Shown: positions 40,107 to 50,023 of the stretch, one piece after another
Layout: every line of letters starts with the position of its first letter
Position numbering within the stretch: position 1 is the stretch's first letter
Source of the DNA: Pseudocitrobacter vendiensis
Lineage (GTDB): Bacteria; Pseudomonadota; Gammaproteobacteria; Enterobacterales; Enterobacteriaceae
Length of the DNA: 64,000 nt
Assembly (NCBI RefSeq): GCF_943590815.1
Contig: NZ_CALSBS010000014.1
Span: forward strand, 1 to 64,000
Direction: 5' to 3'
Notes under the pieces: model-generated
Databases searched by the model: none
What the model was told of the DNA's origin: nothing
The model's input: only the letters and a program-made list of their open reading frames with translations
Position numbers and translations under genes: made by a program

Positions 40107-40913
40107 TTATTCCGCCACCACGACAACGTCGATTCCTGTCTTCCGCAACCCTTCCAGGCACTCTTGCGGAATACCGTCATCAATAATAATCGTATGGATC
40201 CGCTGAGTATCGATGATCTTATGCAGGCTCGAACGATTGAATTTACTGGAGTCGGTAACCACGATAATGCGTTCCGCGACTTCACACATTTTACGATTCA
40301 GCCGCGCTTCATCTTCGTTATGGGTACTGACACCACGTTCAAGATCGATCGCATCCACACCCAGGAAAAGCATATCAAAATGATAGTTTTGCAAAGACTG
40401 TTCGGCCTGATCGCCGTAGAAAGAGAGTGACTGTCGGCGCAAATGCCCACCGGTCATCAACAACTCAACGCCCTCTGCTTCCAGTAGCGCATTGGCTACG
40501 TTAATCCCATTCGTCATCGCGATTACGCCCTGATGATGGCGCAGCTTCCTGGCAATCTCATAGGTCGTCGTACCGGGGTCAAGGATCACACGATGCCCTG
40601 GATGAATCAGTTCTGCCGCAACCTGCGCAATACGCTGCTTAAGACCGGTATTCAGTGCACTTTTGTCTTCCAGGCTAGGTTCTATGTTTGTTGCACCCGT
40701 TTCACAAATCAGCGCGCCGCCATAGGCGCGTACAGCAATCCCCTGCTTTTCAAGGAACGCTAAATCATTACGGATAGTTACCGTTGATACACCGAAAAAG
40801 TGAGAAAGATCATTAACCTGAACACTTCCCTGTTGGCGTAACCGCTGAATAATCTGCTCACGGCGCTCACTGGTGCCCGTCATCCGTTTGTCCGCAGAAG
40901 TAGAGTCGCTCAT
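40107..40913 (-). CDS. agaR: DeoR-family aga regulon repressor AgaR
   Basis: Repressor of the N-acetylgalactosamine/galactosamine genes, 268 aa. The N-terminal DeoR winged HTH is at about residues 14-70 ([20 protein letters not shown] and [20 protein letters not shown]). The C-terminal sugar-phosphate sensor domain has [15 protein letters not shown] and [10 protein letters not shown]. It is divergent from agaZ. The shared region carries at least four close matches to the AgaR operator, so autoregulation is likely. Confidence 0.95.
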   Translation of the reverse strand: MSDSTSADKRMTGTSERREQIIQRLRQQGSVQVNDLSHFFGVSTVTIRNDLAFLEKQGIAVRAYGGALICETGATNIEPSLEDKSALNTGLKQRIAQVAAELIHPGHRVILDPGTTTYEIARKLRHHQGVIAMTNGINVANALLEAEGVELLMTGGHLRRQSLSFYGDQAEQSLQNYHFDMLFLGVDAIDLERGVSTHNEDEARLNRKMCEVAERIIVVTDSSKFNRSSLHKIIDTQRIHTIIIDDGIPQECLEGLRKTGIDVVVVAE

Positions 40914-40929
40914 CGATAATCCTTTTCTT

Positions 40930-41131
40930 AACCTTTCGTTTTATTTCGTTTCGTCTATTAACCCCTTTCTTTTACCAAAAAGCAAGCCGGAAACGGTGCA
41001 GAGACCGGTTTCTTAGTCACGCCAGAACCTTTCGTTATATTTCTTTTGTGAAACAGATCGTAATTCTATTATCTTTCGTTTTGTTTTTACATCACCTTAA
41101 TACACTATCAAATGAAACAAACCGAAAGATT
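40930..41131. promoter_or_regulatory. AgaR operator array, agaR-agaZ region
   Basis: Four copies of the TTTCGTTTYRTTTY-type AgaR operator. 40930-40951 is a full match to the published consensus (AACCTTTCGTTTTATTTCGTTT as two parts: AACCTTTCGTTT and TATTTCGTTT). 41026-41049 is AACCTTTCGTTATATTTC plus TTTTGT. 41069-41090 is CTTTCGTTTTGTTT. 41111-41131 is the inverse orientation (CTTTCGGTTTGTTTCATT on the minus strand). They cover the whole divergent promoter region. Confidence 0.8.
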
Positions 41132-41162
41132 TACTGACACGAAACCCTACCGGGAGATGAAA

Positions 41163-42443
41163 GTGAAACATCTGACGCACGTCGTGGAGCAACATAAAAA
41201 AGGTAAAGCCAAAGGAATATACGCGGTCTGTTCCGCACATCCTGTTGTACTTGAAGCCGCCATCCGCTTTGCCCGTGAAATGCAAACTCCGCTTCTGATA
41301 GAAGCCACGTCGAATCAGGTCGATCAATTTGGCGGCTATACGGGAATGACACCTGTAGATTTTCGCCAATTTGTTATAGAGCTTGCGAACAAATGGCATT
41401 TCCCGTCAGAGGATCTGATCCTTGGAGGTGATCATTTAGGGCCAAATCGCTGGCAAAAATTATCCTCCGCTACTGCCATGGCTCACGCTGAAGATCTGAT
41501 AAAAAGCTACGTTCAGGCCGGATTTAAAAAGATCCATCTTGATTGCAGCATGTCCTGCGCCGACGATCCTGTTCCCCTGACCGACACGATTGTCGCCAGC
41601 CGTGCCGCGCGACTGGCGACAATTGCCGAAGAAACGGCCCGCGAGATGTTTGGTGAATCTGACCTTGTTTACGTCATCGGTACCGAAGTGCCTGTTCCGG
41701 GAGGGGCCCATGAAACGCTAAACACACTTGAAGTGACGACGCCTTCTGCCGCGCAAGCGACGCTACGCGCGCATTACGATGCCTTTGAACAACATGGGCT
41801 CACTGCCATTTGGCCAAGAATCATCGGGCTTGTCGTTCAACCAGGCGTTGAATTCGACAACACGCAGGTTATCGATTACGTTCCTGAAAATGCCACCGCA
41901 CTCAGTCAAATGATCGAAGATTACGACACACTAATCTTTGAAGCGCACTCGACCGATTATCAGAATCCTGCATCGCTGCAAAAGTTAGTTTGCGATCACT
42001 TTGCCATTCTTAAAGTAGGCCCGGCGCTCACCTTCGCGCTACGGGAAGCGCTTTTTGCCCTTAGCGCCATTGAAGAAGAGTTGCTCCCTTCTCGTGCCAG
42101 TGCCAGCCTTCGTACAGTGGTAGAAAATGTCATGCTGGAAAAACCAGAATACTGGGAAAGCCACTACCACGGAGACAACGCAGTACGCCGCCTGGCCCGA
42201 GGCTATAGCTATTCCGACCGCATCCGCTACTACTGGCCCGATCAATGCATTGATGATGCTTACCATCAGTTAGTACGAAATCTGGAGCATGAAACCCTCG
42301 CGCTTCCACTCCTCAGTCAATATTTACCGCTGCAATACGCGCGCGTTCGCGAAGGCAAACTCACCGCGACGGTGCATGAATTGATCATCGACCATATTCA
42401 GGACGTGCTGCGTCAGTATCACGCAGCCTGTACGCCGCAATAA
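41163..42443 (+). CDS. kbaZ: tagatose-1,6-bisphosphate aldolase non-catalytic subunit KbaZ/AgaZ
   Basis: Non-catalytic, chaperone-like subunit (D-tagatose-bisphosphate aldolase class II accessory family, GatZ/KbaZ) needed for full activity and stability of KbaY. Motifs: [47 protein letters not shown] place the start at a GTG (41163): the GGGAG Shine-Dalgarno (41152-41156) is 6 bases away and the product is 426 aa, the E. coli length. The in-frame ATG at 41157 touches the Shine-Dalgarno, and the ATG at 41112 lies in the operator region. First gene of agaZVWEFA. Confidence 0.93.
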   Translation: MKHLTHVVEQHKKGKAKGIYAVCSAHPVVLEAAIRFAREMQTPLLIEATSNQVDQFGGYTGMTPVDFRQFVIELANKWHFPSEDLILGGDHLGPNRWQKLSSATAMAHAEDLIKSYVQAGFKKIHLDCSMSCADDPVPLTDTIVASRAARLATIAEETAREMFGESDLVYVIGTEVPVPGGAHETLNTLEVTTPSAAQATLRAHYDAFEQHGLTAIWPRIIGLVVQPGVEFDNTQVIDYVPENATALSQMIEDYDTLIFEAHSTDYQNPASLQKLVCDHFAILKVGPALTFALREALFALSAIEEELLPSRASASLRTVVENVMLEKPEYWESHYHGDNAVRRLARGYSYSDRIRYYWPDQCIDDAYHQLVRNLEHETLALPLLSQYLPLQYARVREGKLTATVHELIIDHIQDVLRQYHAACTPQ

Positions 42444-42470
42444 CAAAGAAGAAAAGAAAGGATAAATGTT

Positions 42471-42944
42471 ATGCCAAATATTGTGTTGAGCCGAATTGAT
42501 GAACGCCTGATTCACGGGCAGGTAGGTGTGCAGTGGGTGGGTTTCGCTGGCGCAAATCTGGTGCTGGTCGCGAATGATGAAGTGGCTGAAGACCCCGTTC
42601 AGCAGAACCTCATGGAAATGGTACTGGCAGAAGGCATTGCTGTACGGTTTTGGTCACTACAAAAAGTCATCGACAACATTCACCGCGCCGCTGACAGACA
42701 GAAAATTCTATTGGTTTGCAAAAACCCAACGGATTTTTTAGCACTGGTGGAAGGCGGCGTTCCGGTCAGCCGCATTAACGTCGGCAATATGCACTACGTC
42801 AACGGCAAACAGCAAATCGCAAAAACGGTTTCCGTCGATACCCGGGATATCGCCGCGTTCAACGGACTAAAGGCAAATAATGTTGCTTGCTTTGTCCAGG
42901 GCGTCCCCACAGAACCCGCACAGGATCTGTTTAAACTTCTCTGA
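42471..42944 (+). CDS. agaV: GalNAc-specific PTS enzyme IIB AgaV
   Basis: Cytoplasmic mannose-family PTS IIB component of 157 aa. The phosphorylated histidine is His15 in RIDERLIHGQVGVQW. It takes phosphate from IIA (AgaF) and passes it to N-acetylgalactosamine as it enters through AgaW/AgaE. GVPVSRINVGNMHY is the family's second conserved block. It lies 27 bp after kbaZ and 11 bp before agaW. Its paralogue agaB in the same cluster serves galactosamine. Confidence 0.95.
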   Translation: MPNIVLSRIDERLIHGQVGVQWVGFAGANLVLVANDEVAEDPVQQNLMEMVLAEGIAVRFWSLQKVIDNIHRAADRQKILLVCKNPTDFLALVEGGVPVSRINVGNMHYVNGKQQIAKTVSVDTRDIAAFNGLKANNVACFVQGVPTEPAQDLFKLL

Positions 42945-42955
42945 AGGAGAGTGTC

Positions 42956-43735
42956 ATGGAAATCAGTTTATTACAGGCTGCCGCACTCGGAATACTGGCC
43001 TTTATTGCCGGTCTGGATATGTTCAATGGCCTGACTCACATGCATCGCCCGGTCGTTCTCGGGCCGCTGGTAGGACTCATTCTGGGCGATTTGCACACGG
43101 GGATTCTGACCGGCGGTACGCTGGAACTGGTCTGGATGGGTCTGGCGCCTCTGGCAGGGGCACAGCCGCCAAATGTGATCATTGGCACCATCGTGGGCAC
43201 CACCTTTGCGATTACAACAGGGGTAAAACCTGAGGTTGCTGTCGGCGTCGCCGTCCCTTTTGCCGTCGCCGTGCAAATGGGCATTACGTTCCTGTTCTCT
43301 GTTATGTCAGGGGTCATGGCACGTTGTGACAATATGGCCGCTAACGCGGATACCCGTGGTATTGAACGCGTCAACTATCTGGCACTTCTGGCTCTGGGGA
43401 CGTTCTACTTTTTGTGTGCGTTCCTGCCAATCTATTTCGGCGCTGAACACGCCAAAACCGCTATTGATGTTCTGCCGACCCGCCTGATTGATGGTCTCGG
43501 CGTGGCAGGCGGCATCATGCCGGCTATCGGCTTCGCGGTCCTGCTAAAAATCATGATGAAGAATGTCTACATTCCCTACTTCATCCTCGGTTTTGTCGCC
43601 GCAGCCTGGCTGAAGCTACCGGTACTGGCCATTGCCGCCGCCGCGCTGGCAATGGCGCTCATTGACTTCGTTCGTAAAGATCCCGAACCCAAAACTGCAC
43701 CGTCACAGCAGGAGGAATTTGAAGATGGCATCTAA
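42956..43735 (+). CDS. agaW: GalNAc-specific PTS enzyme IIC AgaW
   Basis: Membrane IIC component of 259 aa, mannose-family PTS. About seven to nine hydrophobic segments are visible, with the family stretch AFIAGLDMFNGLTHMHRPVV near the N-terminus and TGGTLELVWMGLAPLAGAQP. It is full length: in E. coli K-12 a deletion truncates this gene and fuses the remainder toward agaA, whereas here it is complete, as in the Aga-positive strains E. coli C and O157. The end overlaps the agaE start by 11 bases. Confidence 0.95.
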   Translation: MEISLLQAAALGILAFIAGLDMFNGLTHMHRPVVLGPLVGLILGDLHTGILTGGTLELVWMGLAPLAGAQPPNVIIGTIVGTTFAITTGVKPEVAVGVAVPFAVAVQMGITFLFSVMSGVMARCDNMAANADTRGIERVNYLALLALGTFYFLCAFLPIYFGAEHAKTAIDVLPTRLIDGLGVAGGIMPAIGFAVLLKIMMKNVYIPYFILGFVAAAWLKLPVLAIAAAALAMALIDFVRKDPEPKTAPSQQEEFEDGI

Positions 43736-44603
43736 TCACACCACGCTGACCCCGGTTGCTGATAAAGAGGAAACCCTGCTGACCGGCGTAAACGAAAATG
43801 TTTATGAAGATCAGTCAATGGGGGCAGACCTGACGCGGCAGGATATTAATCGTGTGGCATGGCGCTCAATGCTTTTACAAGCCTCATTTAACTACGAGCG
43901 TATGCAGGCTTCTGGCTGGTTGTATGGTCTGCTCCCCGCGCTAAAAAAAATCCATACAAATAAGCGCGACCTCGCGCGGGCAATGACAGGACATATGGGA
44001 TTTTTTAATACCCATCCTTTTTTAGTGACCTTTGTCATCGGCATCATTCTGGCAATGGAACGTTCTAAGCAGGACGTCAATAGCATTCAAAGTACCAAGA
44101 TAGCCGTCGGCGCACCGCTGGGCGGGATTGGCGACGCCATGTTCTGGCTTACGTTGTTACCCATTTGTGGCGGGATTGGGGCTAGTCTGGCGCTTCAGGG
44201 ATCAATCCTCGGCGCGGTTATTTTTATTGTTCTGTTTAACGTGGTGCATTTAGGTTTGCGCTTCGGCCTGGCGCATTACGCATACAGGATGGGTGTCGCG
44301 GCAATTCCACTTATAAAAGCCAACACGCGTAAAGTGGGGCACGCGGCATCGATTGTGGGCATGACGGTCATTGGTGCGCTGGTGGCAACCTATGTGCGTC
44401 TGGCGACAACGCTCGAAATTACCGCAGGCGACGCGGTCGTTAAACTTCAGGCGGATGTCATTGATAAGTTGATGCCTGCTTTTTTACCCCTGGTCTACAC
44501 CCTGGCGATGTACGGACTGGTTCGTCGCGGCTGGAGCCCATTGCGCCTTATTGGTATCACCGTCGTATTAGGGATCGTCGGCAAATTTGCCCACTTCCTT
44601 TGA
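43725..44603 (+). CDS. agaE: GalNAc-specific PTS enzyme IID AgaE
   Basis: Membrane IID component of 292 aa, mannose-family PTS, forming the GalNAc channel with AgaW. There is a long polar N-terminus, then the IID signature SMLLQASFNYERMQASGW and the membrane part with GAPLGGIGDAMFWLTLLPI. The ATG at 43725 is inside the end of agaW (11-base overlap) with GGAGGA upstream, so it is coupled to agaW translation; a longer in-frame extension overlaps agaW too far to be real. This gene is missing in K-12. Confidence 0.94.
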   Translation: MASNHTTLTPVADKEETLLTGVNENVYEDQSMGADLTRQDINRVAWRSMLLQASFNYERMQASGWLYGLLPALKKIHTNKRDLARAMTGHMGFFNTHPFLVTFVIGIILAMERSKQDVNSIQSTKIAVGAPLGGIGDAMFWLTLLPICGGIGASLALQGSILGAVIFIVLFNVVHLGLRFGLAHYAYRMGVAAIPLIKANTRKVGHAASIVGMTVIGALVATYVRLATTLEITAGDAVVKLQADVIDKLMPAFLPLVYTLAMYGLVRRGWSPLRLIGITVVLGIVGKFAHFL

Positions 44604-44618
44604 GCATAAGGAGACACA

Positions 44619-45053
44619 ATGTTAAGCATTATTTTGACAGGACACGGCGGGTTCGCCAGCGGAATGGAAAAGGCGATGTTACAGATTCTTGGTGAGCAGG
44701 AGCAGTTTGTTGCCATCGATTTCCCGGAAACGTCCTCCACTGCGATTCTCACCGCACAGCTTGAAGAGGCAATACAAACCTTACCGGAAACCGAAGGCAT
44801 CATTTTTCTCACAGACCTGTTGGGCGGTACGCCTTTCCGCGTGGCTTCAACGCTTGCGATGCCACGCCTTGATTGCGAAGTTATCACCGGCACCAACCTG
44901 CAATTATTGTTAGAAATGGCGATGGAACGCGATGATCTGAGCTGCACAGATTTTCGCCAGCAGGCTCTCAAGTGCGGTCACCGCGGTTTGACCAGTCTGG
45001 CCGATGAGCTTGTCCGCAATCGCGAAAGCGAACCCGTTGAGGAAGGAATATGA
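44619..45053 (+). CDS. agaF: PTS enzyme IIA AgaF
   Basis: Cytoplasmic mannose-family IIA domain protein of 144 aa. The active histidine is His9 in LTGHGGFASGMEKAM. The motif FLTDLLGGTPFRVA around residues 66-80 completes the site. The cluster has two IIB-IIC-IID sets (agaVWE and agaBCD) but only this one IIA, so AgaF is expected to energise both uptake systems. It overlaps agaA by 4 bases (ATGA). Confidence 0.95.
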   Translation: MLSIILTGHGGFASGMEKAMLQILGEQEQFVAIDFPETSSTAILTAQLEEAIQTLPETEGIIFLTDLLGGTPFRVASTLAMPRLDCEVITGTNLQLLLEMAMERDDLSCTDFRQQALKCGHRGLTSLADELVRNRESEPVEEGI

Positions 45054-46180
45054 CGCAAATCATCCGTGCCCGGCATGTATTGACCGGGCAAGGCTGGTGT
45101 CACGACAGGTTGCTTCGCATTGAAGACGGAATAATTACCGCCATCGAACCTGTACCGATTGGGATTCCTTTCCGTGAAGCTGAGTTACTCTGCCCAGCCT
45201 ATATCGATCTGCATGTTCATGGCGGCGATGGCGTAGATGTGATGGATTGCGATCCTGACGCGCTTGATAGATTAGCCATTTTCAAAGCACAACAAGGGGT
45301 TGGCGCCTGGCTGCCCACAACGGTCACCGCTCCAATGGCAGAGATACATCACGCGCTGGCTCGCATTGCTAGACGTTGCCAGTCTGGCGGGCCCGGTGCA
45401 ACGGTTCTGGGGAGTTATCTGGAAGGGCCTTTTTTCACGCCGAAGAACAGTGGTGCGCATCCAGCTGCGTTGTTTCAGGAGTTAGATCTCAACGAACTTG
45501 ACCGCTTAATCACTGTTTCACAACGGACCTTACGCATCGTCGCGCTTGCACCAGAGAAGCCCGGAGCACTGGAAGCCATTACGTACCTTAAACAACAAGG
45601 TGTTCTTGTCATGCTTGGCCATAGCGATGCGACATGGGAACAAACACAGAAAGCCTTCGATGTTGGCGCTGACGGTCTGGTGCATTGTTTCAATGGCATG
45701 ACGGGATTACATCATCGTGAACCCGGTATGGTGGGGGCGGGCCTTACGGATGACCATGCCTGGCTGGAGCTTATTGCTGATGGTCATCATGTTCATCCCT
45801 CGGTACTCGCGTTGAGTTGCACGTGCGCTCGCCAGCGCATTATTCTCATTACCGATACCATGCGTGCCGCGGGTATGCCGGACGGGCGTTACGATATCTG
45901 CGGTTGTGCTGTCGACATGAAACAAGGCGTGGTACGCACTGCGGAAGGTGGACTGGCTGGCAGTACGCTGTCACTGGATGTCGCGGTTCGCAATATGGTG
46001 CAGTTCTGCGACATCAGTTCAGAAGAGGCGATCAAAATGGCATCGTTGCACCCTGCCAAACTGCTGGGTATGGATAGCGAATTGGGCACCATCGACGTCG
46101 GAAAACGCGCGAATCTTATCGCTCTGGATAGCCATTTACAGGTACAGAAAACCTGGGTGAATGGCATCGTCGCTATTTAA
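45050..46180 (+). CDS. agaA: N-acetylgalactosamine-6-phosphate deacetylase AgaA
   Basis: NagA-like amidohydrolase of 376 aa that removes acetate from GalNAc-6-phosphate. Metal ligands and catalytic residues visible: HVH at 55-57, YLEGPFFTPKNSGAHP (glutamate), MLGHSDAT (histidine), VHCFNGMTGLHHREPG (histidine), and the catalytic aspartate in ILITDTMRAAG. It is full length; the K-12 copy lacks its N-terminal part. Last gene of the first aga transcript, before the agaS promoter region. Confidence 0.96.
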   Translation: MTQIIRARHVLTGQGWCHDRLLRIEDGIITAIEPVPIGIPFREAELLCPAYIDLHVHGGDGVDVMDCDPDALDRLAIFKAQQGVGAWLPTTVTAPMAEIHHALARIARRCQSGGPGATVLGSYLEGPFFTPKNSGAHPAALFQELDLNELDRLITVSQRTLRIVALAPEKPGALEAITYLKQQGVLVMLGHSDATWEQTQKAFDVGADGLVHCFNGMTGLHHREPGMVGAGLTDDHAWLELIADGHHVHPSVLALSCTCARQRIILITDTMRAAGMPDGRYDICGCAVDMKQGVVRTAEGGLAGSTLSLDVAVRNMVQFCDISSEEAIKMASLHPAKLLGMDSELGTIDVGKRANLIALDSHLQVQKTWVNGIVAI

Positions 46181-46415
46181 AACCTTTCGTTATGTTTCCA
46201 ACTGACTTATTGAGTCTCTCAGTAAGTCAGATTCTTTCACTTCCTTATCTTGATAAACAAATAAAACCTTATAATTCATCCTCTTAAATAAAACACCCTT
46301 CATATCTCACAAATTTCGTTTTATTTCCTTTTATCAGATTGACCTTTCACTTTCTTTTCTATAGATTTTAGGAAAAGAAACGAAAGAAGCAGTGAAATGA
46401 AATGAAAGGTCAATT
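46181..46415. promoter_or_regulatory. AgaR operator array upstream of agaS
   Basis: Five AgaR-like operators: 46181-46203 (AACCTTTCGTTATGTTTCC), 46309-46334 (ATTTCGTTTTATTTCCTTTT), 46341-46362 (GACCTTTCACTTTCTTTTC), and two in inverse orientation at 46369-46391 (minus strand CTTTCGTTTCTTTTCC) and 46391-46415 (minus strand GACCTTTCATTTCATTTC). They lie in the 279-bp gap before agaS and so define a second repressed promoter within the cluster. Confidence 0.8.
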
Positions 46416-46459
46416 CCCTCACTGTAATTTCCTGAATGGCTACTGCTAAGGATGATGTG

Positions 46460-47614
46460 ATGAGTGAAACACTGGATATCAATGCAACGGCGGCACCCAC
46501 CTGGACGGAGGAAGAGATTCGCCAACAACCAGAGACCTGGCTGAAGGCGCTCAAAAATCTTGATAACCAACGGTCTGAGATAGATGCGTTCCTGAAACCT
46601 GTTCTGAAGGCCGGGAACGTCAAAATTATTCTCACGGGAGCCGGAACCTCAGCCTTTATTGGCGATATTATCGCGCCCTGGCTGGCCCGACATACTCAGC
46701 TTGATATCGTTGCCGTGCCGACCACTGATATCGTGAGTAATCCGATGGATCATTTCAGTAAAGATCGCACAACGCTGCTGGTCTCCTTTGCGCGATCCGG
46801 CAACAGCCCGGAAAGCGTGGCAGCCGTTGAGTTGGCCAATCAAATGATCGATAACAGCTACCATTTGATGATCACCTGTAATGATGCTGGCGCACTTTAC
46901 CAGGATGCTCATAATAATCCTCGGGCATACGCGCTGTTGATGCCCGCTGAAACGCACGATCGTGGCTTTGCCATGACCAGCAGCATCACCACAATGATGG
47001 TAAGTTGCCTCGCCGTTTTCGCCCCGGAAGTCATTAACCTTGCAAGCTTCAGCGCAGTCTCTGAACGCTGCCAGCAGATTATTGAATCTCTGGGCGAATT
47101 CCATTCCCATCCCTTCGGCGATCTTCCTTTTAAACGCATCGTCTACCTTGGCAGTGGCGGATTACAAGGCGTAGCACGCGAATCAGCGCTGAAGGTTCTC
47201 GAGCTTACCGCGGGCAAATTGGCGGCCTTCTACGATTCCCCTACGGGTTTTCGCCATGGACCAAAATCATTGGTCGACGGGGAAACGCTGGTGGTTGTGA
47301 TGATTTCAAGCCATCCGTACACCCGTCAGTACGATCTGGATCTTCTGACCGAATTGCGTAATGACAAGCAAGCAATGCGCGTCATCGCGATCTCTGCTGA
47401 GAAGCATCCGGCGATCGACGCGGGCCCACATTTCTACCTACCTCCCGCTCGCCATTTTCATGATGTTGAACAGGCCTTTTGTTTCCTGATCTACGCACAA
47501 ATTTTTGCCCTTTCGGAATCGCTAAAAGCCGGAATTACCCCCGACTCCCCTTCGGCTAACGGAACCGTAAACCGTGTCGTTCAGGGCGTCACTATTCATC
47601 CCTGGAACGCATGA
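46460..47614 (+). CDS. agaS: galactosamine-6-phosphate deaminase/isomerase AgaS
   Basis: SIS-domain protein of 384 aa related to the isomerase half of GlmS. Genetic work in E. coli assigns conversion of galactosamine-6-phosphate to tagatose-6-phosphate plus ammonia to AgaS rather than AgaI. The two SIS domains are seen at TGAGTSAFIGDIIAPWL with ARSGNSPESVAAVELAN, and at LGSGGLQGVARESALKVLEL with DSPTGFRHGPKSLVDG. The start MSETLDIN has AAGGA 7 bases upstream and gives the E. coli length. First gene of agaS-kbaY-agaBCDI. Confidence 0.95.
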   Translation: MSETLDINATAAPTWTEEEIRQQPETWLKALKNLDNQRSEIDAFLKPVLKAGNVKIILTGAGTSAFIGDIIAPWLARHTQLDIVAVPTTDIVSNPMDHFSKDRTTLLVSFARSGNSPESVAAVELANQMIDNSYHLMITCNDAGALYQDAHNNPRAYALLMPAETHDRGFAMTSSITTMMVSCLAVFAPEVINLASFSAVSERCQQIIESLGEFHSHPFGDLPFKRIVYLGSGGLQGVARESALKVLELTAGKLAAFYDSPTGFRHGPKSLVDGETLVVVMISSHPYTRQYDLDLLTELRNDKQAMRVIAISAEKHPAIDAGPHFYLPPARHFHDVEQAFCFLIYAQIFALSESLKAGITPDSPSANGTVNRVVQGVTIHPWNA

Positions 47615-47623
47615 GAGGTCTGA

Positions 47624-48499
<876 letters not shown>

Positions 48500-48699
48500 A
48501 CCCTGGCTTAACTCTCTATTTAAAAAAATGACATTGCATTAAAGCATGAAAATAGCGTTATCTGGCATTCACTGGATAACGCTATTTTTGAAATAATTAC
48601 GTAGTAATACGTAATTAAAAACACTCAGTTTATGAATGACACAAATAAGTATTCACCACCCTTATAATACAATAAATTTCTATGACAGGAAAATATAAC
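48500..48699. other. kbaY-agaB intergenic region
   Basis: A 200-bp AT-rich gap inside the second aga transcript. It holds a strong hairpin (48549-48588). No AgaR-like site is visible, unlike the other two aga control regions. This suggests read-through from agaS or a separate, differently regulated agaB promoter. Confidence 0.5.
48549..48589 (+). terminator. intra-cluster terminator after kbaY
   Basis: AAAATAGCGTTATC pairs with GATAACGCTATTTTT across an approximately 11-base loop, with the T run built into the stem. It may attenuate transcription into agaBCDI. Confidence 0.8.
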
Positions 48700-49176
48700 A
48701 TGAGTTCTCCAAATATTTTATTAACACGTATCGATAACCGTTTAGTTCATGGTCAGGTCGGTGTGACCTGGACATCGACCATCGGAGCAAATCTGTTAGT
48801 CGTTGTTGATGATGACGTGGCGGGTGATGACATTCAGCAAAAGCTTATGGGCATGACCGCAGACACCTATGGTTTCGGTATTCGATTTTTCTCTATAGAG
48901 AAAACCATTAACGTCATTGGTAAGGCTGCGCCCCATCAAAAAATATTCCTCATCTGCCGCACGCCTGCAACGGTCCGTAAACTCGTTGAAGGTGGTGTAC
49001 CACTTAAAGAGGTGAATGTAGGGAATATGCATTTCTCTGAGGGTAAACGCCAGATCAGCAATAAAGTTTATATCAATGATCAAGATTTAGAAGACTTACA
49101 ATTTATTAAGAACAAGAACATTAATGTTTTTATTCAGGACGTCCCTGGAGATCAGAAAGAAAGCATACCTGAGTAA
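48700..49176 (+). CDS. agaB: galactosamine-specific PTS enzyme IIB AgaB
   Basis: Mannose-family IIB component of 158 aa, the E. coli length; paralogue of AgaV. The phosphorylated histidine is His17 in RIDNRLVHGQVGVTW. Second conserved block: GGVPLKEVNVGNMHFSEGK. The start MSSPNILL follows CAGGAAA; an in-frame ATG six codons upstream is less likely. It begins the galactosamine transporter set agaBCD and depends on AgaF for its IIA function. Confidence 0.95.
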   Translation: MSSPNILLTRIDNRLVHGQVGVTWTSTIGANLLVVVDDDVAGDDIQQKLMGMTADTYGFGIRFFSIEKTINVIGKAAPHQKIFLICRTPATVRKLVEGGVPLKEVNVGNMHFSEGKRQISNKVYINDQDLEDLQFIKNKNINVFIQDVPGDQKESIPE

Positions 49177-49225
49177 ATGGTCTCCAGATATTCAACCCGA
49201 CATTACTGATTCATGAGGCATTAAT

Positions 49226-50023
49226 ATGCATGATATTACATTAATGCAAGGGATATCCCTTGCCGCGTTAGTGTTCTTCCTTGGAATTGATTTTTGGCTG
49301 GAAGCACTTTTCCTTTTTCGCCCCATTATCGTTTGTACGTTAACGGGTGCAATTCTGGGAGATATTCAAACGGGGCTTATCACGGGTGGATTAACCGAAC
49401 TGGCCTTTGCAGGTCTTACACCTGCGGGCGGCGTTCAACCTCCGAACCCCATTATGGCCGGATTGATGACCACCGTTATTGCTTACTCCACTGGCGTTGA
49501 TGCCAAAACGGCGATTGGCCTCGGTCTCCCTTTCAGCCTGCTGATGCAATACATCATTCTCTTTTTCTACTCAGCCTTCTCGCTGTTTATGGCTAAAGCT
49601 GACCGCTGTGCAGAGGAAGCAAACACAGGGGCTTTTTCAAGGCTTAACTGGACGACCATGCTGATTGTCGCCAGCTCATATGCCCTGCTCGCTTTTCTGT
49701 GTACTTATCTGGCGCAGGGGGCGATGCAATCACTGGTTAAGGCCATGCCAGGCTGGTTAACACATGGATTTGAAGTCGCTGGCGGCATCCTACCTGCTGT
49801 CGGTTTCGGCCTGCTGTTACGCGTGATGTTTAAGGTGCAGTTCACGCCTTACCTGATAGCCGGGTTCCTGTTTGTCTGTTTTATCCCAGTCAATAACTTA
49901 CTGCCGGTTGCCGTGCTTGGTGCAGGCTTTGCTATCTGGGAATTCTTCAACGCAAAAACCAAAGCTGCGACGCAGGTCGTGCAGAAAAATGAATCAACAG
50001 AGGACTACAGCAATGGGATCTGA
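49226..50023 (+). CDS. agaC: galactosamine-specific PTS enzyme IIC AgaC
   Basis: Membrane IIC component of 265 aa (E. coli 267), mannose-family PTS. Hydrophobic throughout, with the family stretch ITGGLTELAFAGLTPAGGVQ and EVAGGILPAVGFGLLLRVMF. It is 49 bp after agaB and its last 11 bases overlap agaD, the same overlap as between agaW and agaE. Confidence 0.94.
   Translation: MHDITLMQGISLAALVFFLGIDFWLEALFLFRPIIVCTLTGAILGDIQTGLITGGLTELAFAGLTPAGGVQPPNPIMAGLMTTVIAYSTGVDAKTAIGLGLPFSLLMQYIILFFYSAFSLFMAKADRCAEEANTGAFSRLNWTTMLIVASSYALLAFLCTYLAQGAMQSLVKAMPGWLTHGFEVAGGILPAVGFGLLLRVMFKVQFTPYLIAGFLFVCFIPVNNLLPVAVLGAGFAIWEFFNAKTKAATQVVQKNESTEDYSNGI

Noticed and set aside
43632-43724. Extended N-terminus for agaE overlapping agaW by about 100 bases
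   Set aside because: The ATG at 43725 has GGAGGA upstream and gives the family length of 292 aa.
49872-50012. Extended N-terminus for agaD within agaC
   Set aside because: The MGSEISKKD start at 50013 matches AgaD exactly; the extension is out-of-frame agaC sequence.
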